A DNA stretch of 64,000 nucleotides from Bradyrhizobium sp. Gha (GTDB lineage: Bacteria > Pseudomonadota > Alphaproteobacteria > Rhizobiales > Xanthobacteraceae). Below the pieces are notes generated by a model, which saw nothing but the letters and a program-made list of their open reading frames with translations, searched no databases and was not told where the DNA came from. The stretch lies in NCBI RefSeq assembly GCF_900113735.1, contig NZ_FOQM01000018.1, positions 1-64,000 of the forward strand, in the 5' to 3' direction. This document shows, in pieces, positions 33,272 through 42,511 of the stretch (its first letter is position 1; each line of letters begins with the position of its first letter). The position numbers and the translations under genes were made by a program.

Positions 33272-34087
33272 TCACTTCATGTAGTCGGGCAGGGTGAACC
33301 CATCATAGAAATGATCGGTCCGGATCGCCGTCTTGAACGCCGGCGACTTGTAACCGGCGACAATGTCCTGGGCCCAGTCGGCATTTGCGTTGGCCTTCTT
33401 TACCGCGAGCACGTTGATGTAGGGCGTCGTCATCTTCTCCAGCGCGAAGGCATTGGTCAGCTTCAGCCCGCTGAAGATCGCAAAATTACCCTGGATGGCG
33501 GCGAAGTCGACGTCGTCGAGCGCGCGCGGCGCCTGTGCGGCCTCGAGCGGGACCAGCTTGATGCCGCCGGGATTCTTGATGACATCGAGCTCGGTGACGT
33601 CGACCGGCTTGCTGTCGCGGATCTCGATCAGGCCGAGATCGCGCAGCACCCACAGCGCACGCTGCAGATTGACGGGATCGTTCGGCACCGCGACGCTGGA
33701 GCCCGGCTTGATCGGCGTGCCCAGCGGGTGCTTCTTCGAATAGAGGCCCATCGGCGGCGTCGGCACGTGGACGATGCCGACGAGATCAGTCTTCTGGCGC
33801 TCGTTGTAGGACTCGAGGAAGACCGTGTGTTGCATCACATTGGCATCGATCTCGGACTTGAACACCGCGTTGTTGGCTTCAAGGCCGGTCGAGAATTCGA
33901 CGTAGCGGATCTTGTAGCCCTTCTGCTTCAACTCGGGCTCGACGCCGATCTTGAACTCATCGATGTACGGCCCCGGCACGAAACCGACCCGCAGCTCGGG
34001 CTTGGCGGGTTGCTGCGCCATGGAGTTTTCGGCGGCGAGCGGGGAGAGAGCCAAAAGGCCGGAGAGCAGAAACAACGCGGTCTTCAT
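33272..34087 (-). CDS. NlpA/MetQ-type substrate-binding protein
   Basis: A 271-aa protein with a signal peptide (about 1-24) but no lipobox Cys, unlike typical NlpA lipoproteins. It carries KPELRVGFVPGPYIDEFK, the binding-site region DANVMQHTVFLESYN, and VHVPTPPMGLYSKK with PNDPVNLQRALWVLRDLG, typical of the MetQ family, which binds methionine and other sulfur or amino acid compounds. It is transcribed with, and downstream of, the LLM monooxygenase gene (39 bp apart). No permease or ATPase is adjacent, so it may use a transporter elsewhere. Confidence 0.86.
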   Translation of the reverse strand: MKTALFLLSGLLALSPLAAENSMAQQPAKPELRVGFVPGPYIDEFKIGVEPELKQKGYKIRYVEFSTGLEANNAVFKSEIDANVMQHTVFLESYNERQKTDLVGIVHVPTPPMGLYSKKHPLGTPIKPGSSVAVPNDPVNLQRALWVLRDLGLIEIRDSKPVDVTELDVIKNPGGIKLVPLEAAQAPRALDDVDFAAIQGNFAIFSGLKLTNAFALEKMTTPYINVLAVKKANANADWAQDIVAGYKSPAFKTAIRTDHFYDGFTLPDYMK

Positions 34088-34126
34088 GTCTTCTTACGAT
34101 TTTCCATTTTGGAGGGGAGAACGGTG

Positions 34127-35470
34127 TCAGGCAATTGCCTTGACCTCGTTCGAGTAGATGCTCGCCGGGCGGGCGAGGCCGTAATGCTCGCGCAGCGTCG
34201 TGCCGGTATAGTCGTCGCGAAACAGTCCGCGCTTGCGCAGGATCGGGACGACCTGCTCGGCAAAGGCATCGAAGCCGCCGGGCAGCCACGGCGGCATCAC
34301 GTTGAAGCCGTCGGCCGCGCCGCTCTCGAACCAGGTCTGGATGTTGTCGGCGATCTTTTCCGGCGTGCCGGCAATGACCCAGTGACCGCGCGCGCCGGCG
34401 AGGCGCTGGACGAGTTGGCGGATCGTCGGCTTCTCGCGATCGACGATGTCGACCACCAGCTTGAAGCGGCTGGCGACGCCGCGCGCACTGGCGGTGTCGA
34501 TCAGATGGCGCGGCACCGGCCCCTCGAGATCGTAGCCGGTGAGATCGACGCCGATCATCTGGCGTAGCTGCGTGAGGGAATATTCCGGCTGGATCAGCTC
34601 ATTGAACTCGTCCTGGAGGCGATCGGCCTCGGCCTGCGTGCTGCCGATGAAGGGGCTGATGCCGGGCAGGATCTTGATCTGGTCCGGGCTGCGATCGAAC
34701 TGGCGCGCTTGCTTCTTGATATCGGCGTAGAACTCCTGGGCACTGGCGAGCGTCTGATGCGCGGTGAAGATGGCTTCGGCGAATTGCGCAGCGAAGGCGC
34801 GGCCGTCATCCGAGGAGCCGGCCTGCACGTAGACCGGCCGCCCTTGCGGCGACCGCGGGATGTTGAGCGGACCGCGCACGCGGAAATGCTTGCCGATATG
34901 CTTGATGGCGTGGATCTTGGCGGTCTCGGCAAAGACGCCGGAGGAGGGGTCGTTGACGACGGCATCGTCCTCCCAGCTGTCCCAAAGTCGGGTGACGACG
35001 TCGAGATATTCGCGCGCCCGCTCGTAGCGCTCGTGATGCGGTGGGTGCTCGGGCAATCCAAAATTCTGCGCCGCCTGCGGGCTGCTTGTCGTGACGATGT
35101 TCCAGCCGGCGCGGCCGCCGCTGAAATGGTCGAGCGAGGCGAATTGGCGGGCCAAATTATAGGGCTCCGTGTACGTCGTTGAGGCTGTGCCGATCAGGCC
35201 GATCCTCTTGGTCGCGGCGGCGATCGCCGTCAGCAGCGTGATCGGATCGAAGCGGAAGCGCTGGGCGTAGCGGACATTGTCGGCGAGCACCGGGCCGTCG
35301 GCGAAGAACACCGCATCGAACTTGTGGGCTTCGGCGCGCTGCGCGAGCTCCTGATAATAACGCATATCGAGGACGCGTTCCGTCGCCGAGCCCTTGTAGC
35401 GCCAGGCTGCCTCGTGATGGCCGTCGGGATAGATGAAGAGGTTGAGAGCGAGTTGCCGTCGATTGCTCAT
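34127..35470 (-). CDS. LLM-class flavin-dependent monooxygenase (NtaA/SnaA/DszA type)
   Basis: Protein of 447 aa, the full length of the NtaA/DszA group. Visible features are the N-terminal beta strand RQLALNLFIYPDGHHEAAWRY, FDAVFFADGPVL, the FMN-binding SGGRAGWNIVTTSSPQAAQNFGL segment, RSPQGRPVYVQAGSSDDGR and the C-terminal VVPILRKRGLFRDDYTGTTLREHYGL. It needs FMNH2 from a reductase and would oxidise a sulfonate, thioether or chelate. GGAG lies 8 bases before the ATG at 35470. It is the first gene of a two-gene unit with the NlpA-type binding protein. Confidence 0.92.
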   Translation of the reverse strand: MSNRRQLALNLFIYPDGHHEAAWRYKGSATERVLDMRYYQELAQRAEAHKFDAVFFADGPVLADNVRYAQRFRFDPITLLTAIAAATKRIGLIGTASTTYTEPYNLARQFASLDHFSGGRAGWNIVTTSSPQAAQNFGLPEHPPHHERYERAREYLDVVTRLWDSWEDDAVVNDPSSGVFAETAKIHAIKHIGKHFRVRGPLNIPRSPQGRPVYVQAGSSDDGRAFAAQFAEAIFTAHQTLASAQEFYADIKKQARQFDRSPDQIKILPGISPFIGSTQAEADRLQDEFNELIQPEYSLTQLRQMIGVDLTGYDLEGPVPRHLIDTASARGVASRFKLVVDIVDREKPTIRQLVQRLAGARGHWVIAGTPEKIADNIQTWFESGAADGFNVMPPWLPGGFDAFAEQVVPILRKRGLFRDDYTGTTLREHYGLARPASIYSNEVKAIA

Positions 35471-35975
35471 GCGAAATGCTCCGTGATCGGCCTGTGCAAA
35501 ATCTATGTCGAGCCTCGCTCGATTGTCGATGGAATGGATTTGCGTTGTTGAGATGTGCGCGAGCATGAACTTGCGAGAAAGCCTGTAAATGGAGATCATG
35601 CGCGGTGCGATCGATGGTCAGTAAGCTTATGGCTGTCCTGACGAGCGTCGCCATGACCACGATATGGCGCAATCACGACGAGAGTGGTTCTGCATTTCGC
35701 TGTCGCGGATTTCGCGAATGCAACTATTCCCCCCGCCGTTCAAACTTTGGAAGCCAATTCCGAAAGCCCTGAGCTAGCATCCTCTGACTGAATGCGAGTC
35801 CGCATCGATGCGGCTACTGCGGAAAGATCCCGTCAGATGCGATCGCCTCCAGAGCCGGCGGCGATCGCGCAAGCGGGGCATCACCATCATCACTGTCTTT
35901 CACTCCGCCGTCGCAACTGCGATCGACGAACGGCGGAGCCTTGTCCAAACGGATCGCGGTCTCGGGGAAGATGAC
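35471..35975. other. Divergent promoter region between monooxygenase and TauD-type operon
   Basis: About 500 bases without a supported gene; the open frames here match no family. It should hold the control elements of both divergent sulfur units. No operator repeat stands out clearly. Confidence 0.5.
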
Positions 35976-36902
35976 ATGACTGACGGAATCACCATCGACA
36001 ACGTCATTCCGCGTTCGGATATCGTCAAGCGATCGGCCCGTATCGGCGCCGAAATCAGGAACATCAAGCTGTCAGGCGATCTGCCGGATCGGACGATTGC
36101 GGCGATCAACCAGGTGCTGCTCGAGCACAAGGTGATCTTCTTCCGTGGCCAAGATCATCTCGACGATGCCGAGCAGGAGCGTTTCGCTCATCGGCTTGGC
36201 AAGCTGGTGCCGCATCCGACGGTCGGTGCCACCAAGGGCACGGCCTCGATCCTCGAACTCGACTCCGCCCGCGGAGGGGGTCGCGCCGACCAGTGGCACA
36301 CCGACGTCACGTTCGTCGACGCCTATCCGAAGATCTCGATTCTACGCGGCGTCGTGATCCCCGAGTTCGGCGGCGACACGATCTGGTCGAATACGGCAAC
36401 GTCTTATCTCGATCTGCCGGCGCCGCTGCGCAAGCTCGCGGACGAGCTCTGGGCGGTGCACAGCAATGCCTACGATTATGCGGTCAAGACCCGAGCAAGC
36501 GAAGCCGACCGCAAGCAATTCGAAGAGGTCTTCACGGCGACGGTCTATGAGACCGAGCATCCCGTCGTCCGGGTGCATCCCGAAACCGGCGAGCGCACGC
36601 TAGTGCTGGGCAATTTCGTCCAGCGCTTCGTCGGACTGTCGAAATACGACAGCCAAAAGCTGTTCGACCTGTTCCAGTCGCACATCACCGCGCCGGAGAA
36701 CACCGTGCGCTGGAACTGGCGGCAAGGGGACGTGGTGATCTGGGACAACCGCGCGACCCAGCATTATGCCGTGAACGACTATGGCGACCAGCACCGCGTG
36801 GTCCGGCGCGCCACCATCGACGGCGAAGTGCCTGTCAGCATCGACGGCCGGAGCAGCGTCACTCGCGTCAAGGCGGCGAAGCCGCAGGCGAAGGCCGCCT
36901 GA
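35976..36902 (+). CDS. TauD/TfdA-family 2-oxoglutarate-dependent dioxygenase
   Basis: Protein of 308 aa. The iron-binding His108 and Asp110 lie in WHTDVTF, and the distal His and 2-oxoglutarate Arg in GDQHRVVRRATIDG. It starts with DGITIDNVIPRSDIVKRSARIGAEIRNIKLSG, typical of the family. It would hydroxylate a sulfonate or similar, leading to C-S cleavage and sulfite release. The ATG at 35976 follows GGGGAAG; a Met five bases upstream is in another frame. First gene of a four-gene operon with an SsuABC/TauABC-type transporter. Confidence 0.92.
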   Translation: MTDGITIDNVIPRSDIVKRSARIGAEIRNIKLSGDLPDRTIAAINQVLLEHKVIFFRGQDHLDDAEQERFAHRLGKLVPHPTVGATKGTASILELDSARGGGRADQWHTDVTFVDAYPKISILRGVVIPEFGGDTIWSNTATSYLDLPAPLRKLADELWAVHSNAYDYAVKTRASEADRKQFEEVFTATVYETEHPVVRVHPETGERTLVLGNFVQRFVGLSKYDSQKLFDLFQSHITAPENTVRWNWRQGDVVIWDNRATQHYAVNDYGDQHRVVRRATIDGEVPVSIDGRSSVTRVKAAKPQAKAA

Positions 36903-36917
36903 GAAGGAGAGAACACA

Positions 36918-37976
36918 ATGAAGATCACCATCTCAGCGCTGCGCCACTTGGTTGCCGGCCTACGGACAAGGGGCCGGCAACTCGCGCTGGCCGCCTTTGG
37001 GCTGACGGCTCTCGCCGGGAGCGCCCTGGCCGAGCCGCAGCTCGAAAAGACCGAGATCCGCTATCAGGGCTGGGCCGGGCAGGTCACCTTCATTGAGCTG
37101 GCCGATGATCTCGGCTATCTCGCACCGCTCAAGCTCAAATGGGTCGGCAACACCATCAGCGGTCCGCAGGACATCCAGACCGTGGTCACTGGCGACATCG
37201 ATATCGGGGGCGCGTTCTATGGCGCCATCATCAAGCTGATCGCCGCCAAGGCGCCGATCAAGGCGGTGGTCGGCTATTACGGCTCGGACGAGAACACCTA
37301 CAATGGTTACTATGTGACGGAGGACAGTCCGATCAGGACCGCGCGGGACCTGATCGGCAAGAAGGTCGCGGTCAACACGCTGGGGGCGCATCTCGAATTC
37401 GTGCTGCGCGAGTACCTCGCCCGCAACGGCCTGACGCCGGCGGAGGCAAAACAGGTGACGCTGGTCGCGATCCCGCCTGTCACCGGCGAGCAGGCGTTGC
37501 GGCAGGGACAGGTCGAGGTCACCACGCTGAACGGTATTCTGCGCGACAAGGCGCTCGAACGCGGCGGCATCCGCAGGCTGTTTGCAGACACGGACATCTT
37601 CGGGAACTTCACCGGCGGGTCCTACGTGCTGCGGGACAAGTTCATCAAGGACAACCCCAACACCTCCCGCAAGCTGATCGAGGGCGTATCCCGTGCCATC
37701 GCCTGGGCGCAGACGACGCCGCCGGAAGAGGTCCGCGCCCGCTTCGAGCGCATCATCGCCGAGCGCAAGCGCAATGAGGACGCAACGCCGATCAAGTACT
37801 GGAGGAGCACCGGCGTGGCGACCAAGGGCGGGGTGATCGGCGATGCCGAACTCCAGGTGTGGATCGACTGGCTGGTCAAGGACGGCTTGCTGAAGCAGGA
37901 CCAGCTCAAGCCCTCGGACCTCTACACCAACGAGTTCAACTATTTCCGCCCTGGCAAAACCGCGGAGGCAAAATGA
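36918..37976 (+). CDS. ABC-transporter substrate-binding protein (SsuA/TauA type)
   Basis: Protein of 352 aa with a signal peptide (about 1-38, ending SALAEPQ). The mature part follows the aliphatic-sulfonate/nitrate binding-protein fold: IRYQGWAGQVTFIELADDLGYL, GPQDIQTVVTGDIDIGGAFYGAIIKL, IGKKVAVNTLGAHLEFVL. It should bind the imported compound in the periplasm. It begins 15 bases after the dioxygenase gene, and its stop overlaps the ATPase start by 4 bases. Confidence 0.9.
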   Translation: MKITISALRHLVAGLRTRGRQLALAAFGLTALAGSALAEPQLEKTEIRYQGWAGQVTFIELADDLGYLAPLKLKWVGNTISGPQDIQTVVTGDIDIGGAFYGAIIKLIAAKAPIKAVVGYYGSDENTYNGYYVTEDSPIRTARDLIGKKVAVNTLGAHLEFVLREYLARNGLTPAEAKQVTLVAIPPVTGEQALRQGQVEVTTLNGILRDKALERGGIRRLFADTDIFGNFTGGSYVLRDKFIKDNPNTSRKLIEGVSRAIAWAQTTPPEEVRARFERIIAERKRNEDATPIKYWRSTGVATKGGVIGDAELQVWIDWLVKDGLLKQDQLKPSDLYTNEFNYFRPGKTAEAK

Positions 37977-38833
37977 CGACAGCCAAGATCCGCTTCGAGC
38001 ATGTGCGCAAGGAATTCCTGGTTCGCGGCAAGGATGGCGGGCCGGCGCAGAGCTTCACCGCACTCGACGATATCACGCTGGACGTTCGCGCCGGCGAATT
38101 CCTGGCGCTGGTCGGGCCGAGCGGCTGCGGCAAGTCGACCTTGCTGGATCTGCTCGGCGGCCTCACGGCGCCGAGCAGCGGTCGCATCCTGCTCGATGGC
38201 AATGTCATCGAGGGACCTGCGCGCGACCGCGGCATCGTGTTTCAGCAATACGCGCTGTTTCCCTGGCGTACGGCCGCACAGAATATCGAGTTCGGGCTGG
38301 ATATCGCCGGCCTGAAAGCCAGGGAGCGGCGGGAGAGGGCGCTGCACTATCTCGATCTCGTCGGTCTGTCAGGCTTCGCCGACCGGTACCCTCATGAGCT
38401 TTCTGGCGGCATGAAGCAGCGCGTCGCGATCGCGCGCAGCCTTGCCTACGACCCCGAGGTTCTGCTGATGGACGAGCCGTTCGCGGCGCTCGATGCACAG
38501 ACGCGAGAGACGCTGCAAGGCGAGCTGTTGCGGATCTGGCGTAGCACCGGGAAGACCATCCTGTTCATCACGCACGGCATCGACGAGGCCGTCGTGCTCG
38601 GCCAGCGCGTGGCGGTGATGACCTCGCGCCCGGGCCGCATCAAGCAGATCGTCGACATTCCCGCCGAGCTACACAGCGAGACCGAGGACGTCCGCTCATT
38701 GCCGCAGTTCGGGCAGGTCAGACACGAAGTGTGGTCCTTGCTGCGCGATGAAGTGTTGAGGGCACAGGGCTCACAGGTACCAGCGCCGGATGGCGAGCGT
38801 GCAGCGAGAGCGAAGGAGTTGGCGCATGTCTAA
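37973..38833 (+). CDS. ABC-transporter ATP-binding protein (SsuB/TauB type)
   Basis: Protein of 286 aa with Walker A GPSGCGKST at 48-56, Q-loop in IVFQQYALFPWRT, signature LSGGMKQRVAIARSL, Walker B LLMDEPFAALDAQTR and the switch His in FITHGIDEAVVLG. It energises import with the downstream permease. ATGA overlap with the binding-protein gene shows coupling; its end overlaps the permease start by 8 bases. Confidence 0.93.
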   Translation: MTTAKIRFEHVRKEFLVRGKDGGPAQSFTALDDITLDVRAGEFLALVGPSGCGKSTLLDLLGGLTAPSSGRILLDGNVIEGPARDRGIVFQQYALFPWRTAAQNIEFGLDIAGLKARERRERALHYLDLVGLSGFADRYPHELSGGMKQRVAIARSLAYDPEVLLMDEPFAALDAQTRETLQGELLRIWRSTGKTILFITHGIDEAVVLGQRVAVMTSRPGRIKQIVDIPAELHSETEDVRSLPQFGQVRHEVWSLLRDEVLRAQGSQVPAPDGERAARAKELAHV

Positions 38834-39692
38834 TCTGGAGCTTCTGACGCTGCTCGAACTCGCCGAGGGAAGCCCAAAGTATCGGGCAAGGCAACGCGCC
38901 GGCGCACTCGCTGCGGCGACGGGCAGCCTTGCGCGGTCGTTCGGCGCGATAGGACAGCGGTCGCTGCTGGTGCTGCTGTTCCTGGCCGTTTGGGAAATCG
39001 TGCCGCGGCTGGGGGTGGTGGACGTGACGTTCCTGCCGCCTTTCTCGGAGGTCATCGCGGCAGGCTGGCAGCTGGCCCAGTCGGGCGAGCTCTACGATGA
39101 CGTTACCGCAAGCCTGCTCCGCGCGCTGAGCGGCTTCCTGATCGCGGTCGCGGTGGTAGTGCCGCTGGGATTAGTCACCGGATGGTATGCCCGGCTCGGC
39201 GATTTCCTGAACCAGATCATCGAGATCGCGCGCAACACCGCGCCGCTGGCGCTGCTGCCGGTCTTCATCCTGCTGCTCGGGATCGGCGAGCTCTCGAAGG
39301 TCACCATGGTGGTCTACAGCTGCGCCTGGCCGTTACTGCTCAATACGATCGCGGCCGTCCGCCAGGTCGATCCGCTCCTGATCAAATCCGCGCGGACGAT
39401 GGGGGCGACACCAAGCCAGTTGTTCCGGAAAGTGATCCTGCCGGCGTCGCTGCCGACGATCTTCGTCGGCATTCGACTGGCAAGCGCCTCGGCGATGTTG
39501 GTCCTTGTCGCGTCCGAAATGGTCGGTGCGAAATCAGGGCTCGGTTATCTCATCATCAACAGCCAGTACAGCTTCCTGATCCCGCAGATGTATTTCGGTA
39601 TCCTCGGAATCACCGTGATCGGCCTCACCTTCAACGCCATCCTCGAGGCACTGGAGCGCCGCCTGATGCGCTGGAAGGCGCCGGCCATCTAA
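38826..39692 (+). CDS. ABC-transporter permease (SsuC/TauC type)
   Basis: Protein of 288 aa with about six transmembrane segments and the EAA loop with PLLIKSARTMGATPSQLFRKVILPASLPTIFVGIRLA. It matches BPD_transp_1 permeases for nitrate/sulfonate/taurine. The start at 38826 has AGGAG 8 bases upstream. It ends the four-gene operon, overlapping the convergent acetyltransferase gene by 4 bases. Confidence 0.93.
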   Translation: MSNLELLTLLELAEGSPKYRARQRAGALAAATGSLARSFGAIGQRSLLVLLFLAVWEIVPRLGVVDVTFLPPFSEVIAAGWQLAQSGELYDDVTASLLRALSGFLIAVAVVVPLGLVTGWYARLGDFLNQIIEIARNTAPLALLPVFILLLGIGELSKVTMVVYSCAWPLLLNTIAAVRQVDPLLIKSARTMGATPSQLFRKVILPASLPTIFVGIRLASASAMLVLVASEMVGAKSGLGYLIINSQYSFLIPQMYFGILGITVIGLTFNAILEALERRLMRWKAPAI

Positions 39693-40633
39693 CCCGGCTT
39701 GTTGCGGGCGGTAGCCTGCGTCACGATGCTGTTCGGCGGCACGTCCTGGGTCACCCAGACGTTGCCGCCGATGGTCGAGCCCCGGCCGATCGTAATGCGC
39801 CCGAGGATGGTGGCGCCGGCATAGATCACGACGTCATCGTCAACGACCGGATGCCGGGCGTCGCCCTTGATCAGATGGCCGTCATCGTCAGTTGGAAAAT
39901 GGCGCGCACCGAGAGTCACGGCTTGGTAGATGCGGACATTTTCGCCGATGATGGCGGTCTCGCCGATCACAACGCCGGTGCCGTGATCGATGAAGAAGCC
40001 GGACCCGATGCTGGCGCCGGGATGAATGTCGATGCCGGTCCTTGTGTGCGCGATCTCCGCGACCAGCCGCGCAACCAGCCGCGCGCCAAGCTGATGGAGA
40101 ATGTGCGCAAGCCGGTGGTGGATGATCGCGGTCATGCCGGGATAACCAATCAGGATCTCCGGAAAGTTCCTGGCGGCGGGGTCGCCGACGAAGGCGGCGC
40201 GGAGATCGCTGATGATCAGCCCGCGCACGTCGGGAAGCTCCGACGCAAACCGGCGCGTCAGCTCGATTGCATCCTCACGTCGGAAGCCGGCCGTGAGTTC
40301 GTCACCGATGAAGAGCGCGGCGCGGTGGATCTGGTCGCACAAGCCGTCGAGCGCTACGCTGAGGCGGTTACCGACGAAATAGTCGATGTTCTCGCCGTCG
40401 AGGTCGAACTGGCCGTAATGGCGGGGGAATAGCGCTTCGGTCAGGCCATCCAGTATAGCTTGAAGAGCCTCGCGCGACGGTGCGCGGCGAGCCTCGCCAT
40501 CTCGGCGGATGCTGTGGGTCTCCTCCCGGGAGACGCGGAGTGCGGCGACGAGTTGCTCGAGCTGCCAGCGCTTCTGCCTCGAGCTATCGGAACTCCTGTC
40601 GTCCGACGGGTCGCGGGGGAGTTCGTGCTTCAT
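39689..40633 (-). CDS. Serine O-acetyltransferase (EpsC/CysE type)
   Basis: Protein of 314 aa. The C-terminal left-handed beta-helix of hexapeptide repeats (GIDIHPGASIGSGFFIDHGTGVVIGETAIIGENVRIYQAVTLGAR, then GGNVWVTQDVPPNSIV) is the CysE catalytic core; the longer N-terminal helical domain is that of the EpsC subgroup. It makes O-acetylserine for cysteine synthesis, the acceptor for sulfide. It is the last gene of the six-gene organosulfur operon on this strand, linking desulfurisation to cysteine formation. Confidence 0.88.
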   Translation of the reverse strand: MKHELPRDPSDDRSSDSSRQKRWQLEQLVAALRVSREETHSIRRDGEARRAPSREALQAILDGLTEALFPRHYGQFDLDGENIDYFVGNRLSVALDGLCDQIHRAALFIGDELTAGFRREDAIELTRRFASELPDVRGLIISDLRAAFVGDPAARNFPEILIGYPGMTAIIHHRLAHILHQLGARLVARLVAEIAHTRTGIDIHPGASIGSGFFIDHGTGVVIGETAIIGENVRIYQAVTLGARHFPTDDDGHLIKGDARHPVVDDDVVIYAGATILGRITIGRGSTIGGNVWVTQDVPPNSIVTQATARNKPG

Positions 40634-40639
40634 GCTGCC

Positions 40640-41212
40640 TCACCTCACATGCGCCAGCGGAATGCTGATCTCGGCGAGCAAGTCGAGGTCGAAGTCGTGC
40701 TTGATCTCGATGTACTGCCCGTTCCAATATACCAGCCCGGACAGTTCGCGCGATAGGTTGAAGCCCAGGAGACTGCCGACGATGATTCCATGGGAATAGC
40801 GCTCGATGATTTCCTCGACCCGGCATTCGACGGTCGCGAGAGAGTTTCCCAGCAGCGGTACCCCGGACGTTCCGGCCGACCACGGGATGCCTTCGAAGCG
40901 CTGAGAACCCTTCAGGCGGCGGTCGCTGAAACGGTCCGCCAGCTCTTGCTGGTCGGAACCGAGAATGTTGACACCGAACGCGCCGAGCCGCTCGATCAAC
41001 GCGAAGGATGACGCCTGTCGGTTGACGCTGACCAGTACGCGCGGTGGGCTTGCACTCAGCGATGTCAGCGACGTGACCGTCATTCCCGAGATGTCGTCGT
41101 CACGACCGGCTGTGATGATGCTGACGCCGCCGGCAAGGCGGCGCATCACGGCGCGGAACTGGTGCTCGATCTCGTCACCGTCGGTGACGAGATGGATATC
41201 CGGCCTTCCCAT
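40640..41212 (-). CDS. Flavin reductase-domain protein (FMN:NADH reductase type)
   Basis: Protein of 190 aa with the split beta-barrel flavin reductase fold: FRAVMRRLAGGVSIITAG, SGMTVTSLTSLSASPPRVLVSVNRQASS, FGVNILGSDQQELADRFS and the terminal YWNGQYI. It should supply reduced FMN for neighbouring monooxygenases (the acyl-CoA-dehydrogenase-like oxygenase upstream, and LLM enzymes). The acetyltransferase gene follows after 6 bases. Confidence 0.9.
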   Translation of the reverse strand: MGRPDIHLVTDGDEIEHQFRAVMRRLAGGVSIITAGRDDDISGMTVTSLTSLSASPPRVLVSVNRQASSFALIERLGAFGVNILGSDQQELADRFSDRRLKGSQRFEGIPWSAGTSGVPLLGNSLATVECRVEEIIERYSHGIIVGSLLGFNLSRELSGLVYWNGQYIEIKHDFDLDLLAEISIPLAHVR

Positions 41213-41256
41213 GTCCTGACCTCCTTGTGTCTGGCCGTCGAAGGCGCCTTTCCTGA

Positions 41257-42489
41257 TTAGAAGAAGCCCTTCGCGGGCAACGGCGTGCCGTTGAGTTCAT
41301 ATTGGCCGATCGAGCGCGCCTTGTAGGTGGTCGGATTGTGCGAGGACAGCGTCCGCGCATTGCGCCAGTGCCGGTCGAAATTGGTGACCTTCTTGGTCGC
41401 GGACGCGCCGCCGACGTCGAACAGCAGGCTGCCGCCGCGGATGGCGAAATCGTCGGCTATTATCTTGGCTTTGGCGGATAGAAGGGCGGCAGTGTGGGCG
41501 GCCTCTGCCGCATGAGCGGCGCCGGCATCGAACGCGTCAGTTGCGGCGTCGAGTGCCTCGGCTGCTGCCAGCACCACGGTTTCGGCAGCGAAGGCGCCGC
41601 TGGCGATCTGCCCGACTGTCTGTTGAAGCAGCGGGTCGTCCGTCGGGATTTCAGTCGGTGCGTAGTAAAAGGTGCGCTTGCGGGAATGGATCAGGGCAGT
41701 GGCGTCGCGCAACGTCGCGCGCGCGATGCCGGCAACGATCGCGGTCAGAAACAGCTGCGCGAACGTATTGGAATAGGGGACACCATAACCGCCATCCGAC
41801 GTGTCGAACACCACTTCTTGGCGCTTGACCTTGACGTTGCGGAAGTGGGTCGTTCCGGTCGCCGTGAGCCGCTGGCCGAGACCATCCCAATCATCGACCA
41901 GCTCGATGCCTTCGCGCTTGGTCGGTACGATCGTCGCGCCGGTTGCTCCCGATGGGTCGGCCGCGCGTACCAGGACGTAATCCGAGTACAACGTGCCGGT
42001 GCTGTAATATTTGGTGCCGTTCAGCAGGAAATCGCCATTCGTATCCGGCGTGAACGTGGTGCCCGGCGTGACATTGCCGACGCGCGGGCTTTCGAGCTCG
42101 GTGGTGGCGAGCCCAATGATCGCGCCCTCGGCGACCGCCTTCTGCCACGCGCGGCTCTGCGCGTCCTTGGGCGTACGCACCAACCGCTCCACGACGCTGA
42201 AATGATTGCGCAGGATGTGCGCGACGTTGGCGTCAGCCTCGCCGAGCCGGATCACGAAAGCAAAGAGATCGCGGATCGTGCTGCCGGCGCCGCCGGCGCT
42301 CACCGGAAGCCGCAATGCGCCGAGACGGGCGCGGCGGATGAGATCGATGACCTCGAACGGCAGCACGCGGTCGCGTTCCCGCGCGCTCGCACCTTCGGCG
42401 ATCTGGTTGAGCAGCGCTTCCAGCTCCGGCGAGCCGGTCTTGAGCGGCTCCGATGTGCCGAGAGAGGGGGCGGATACGGTCTTGTTCAT
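41257..42489 (-). CDS. Acyl-CoA-dehydrogenase-fold monooxygenase (SfnB/DszC-like)
   Basis: Protein of about 410 aa with the acyl-CoA dehydrogenase fold: N-domain EGASARERDRVLPFEVIDLIRRARLGALRLP, middle domain GLATTELESPR with GTKYYSTGTLYSDYVLVRA, and C-terminal helical domain. It resembles SfnB/DszC flavin monooxygenases for sulfones and dibenzothiophene and so may oxidise a thioether or sulfone. The chosen ATG is 42489; a GTG at 42507 five bases after the upstream stop is equally possible. The flavin reductase gene follows 44 bases later. Confidence 0.86.
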   Translation of the reverse strand: MNKTVSAPSLGTSEPLKTGSPELEALLNQIAEGASARERDRVLPFEVIDLIRRARLGALRLPVSAGGAGSTIRDLFAFVIRLGEADANVAHILRNHFSVVERLVRTPKDAQSRAWQKAVAEGAIIGLATTELESPRVGNVTPGTTFTPDTNGDFLLNGTKYYSTGTLYSDYVLVRAADPSGATGATIVPTKREGIELVDDWDGLGQRLTATGTTHFRNVKVKRQEVVFDTSDGGYGVPYSNTFAQLFLTAIVAGIARATLRDATALIHSRKRTFYYAPTEIPTDDPLLQQTVGQIASGAFAAETVVLAAAEALDAATDAFDAGAAHAAEAAHTAALLSAKAKIIADDFAIRGGSLLFDVGGASATKKVTNFDRHWRNARTLSSHNPTTYKARSIGQYELNGTPLPAKGFF

Positions 42490-42511
42490 GATCGGCCTGT
42501 TGGTCACGTTC

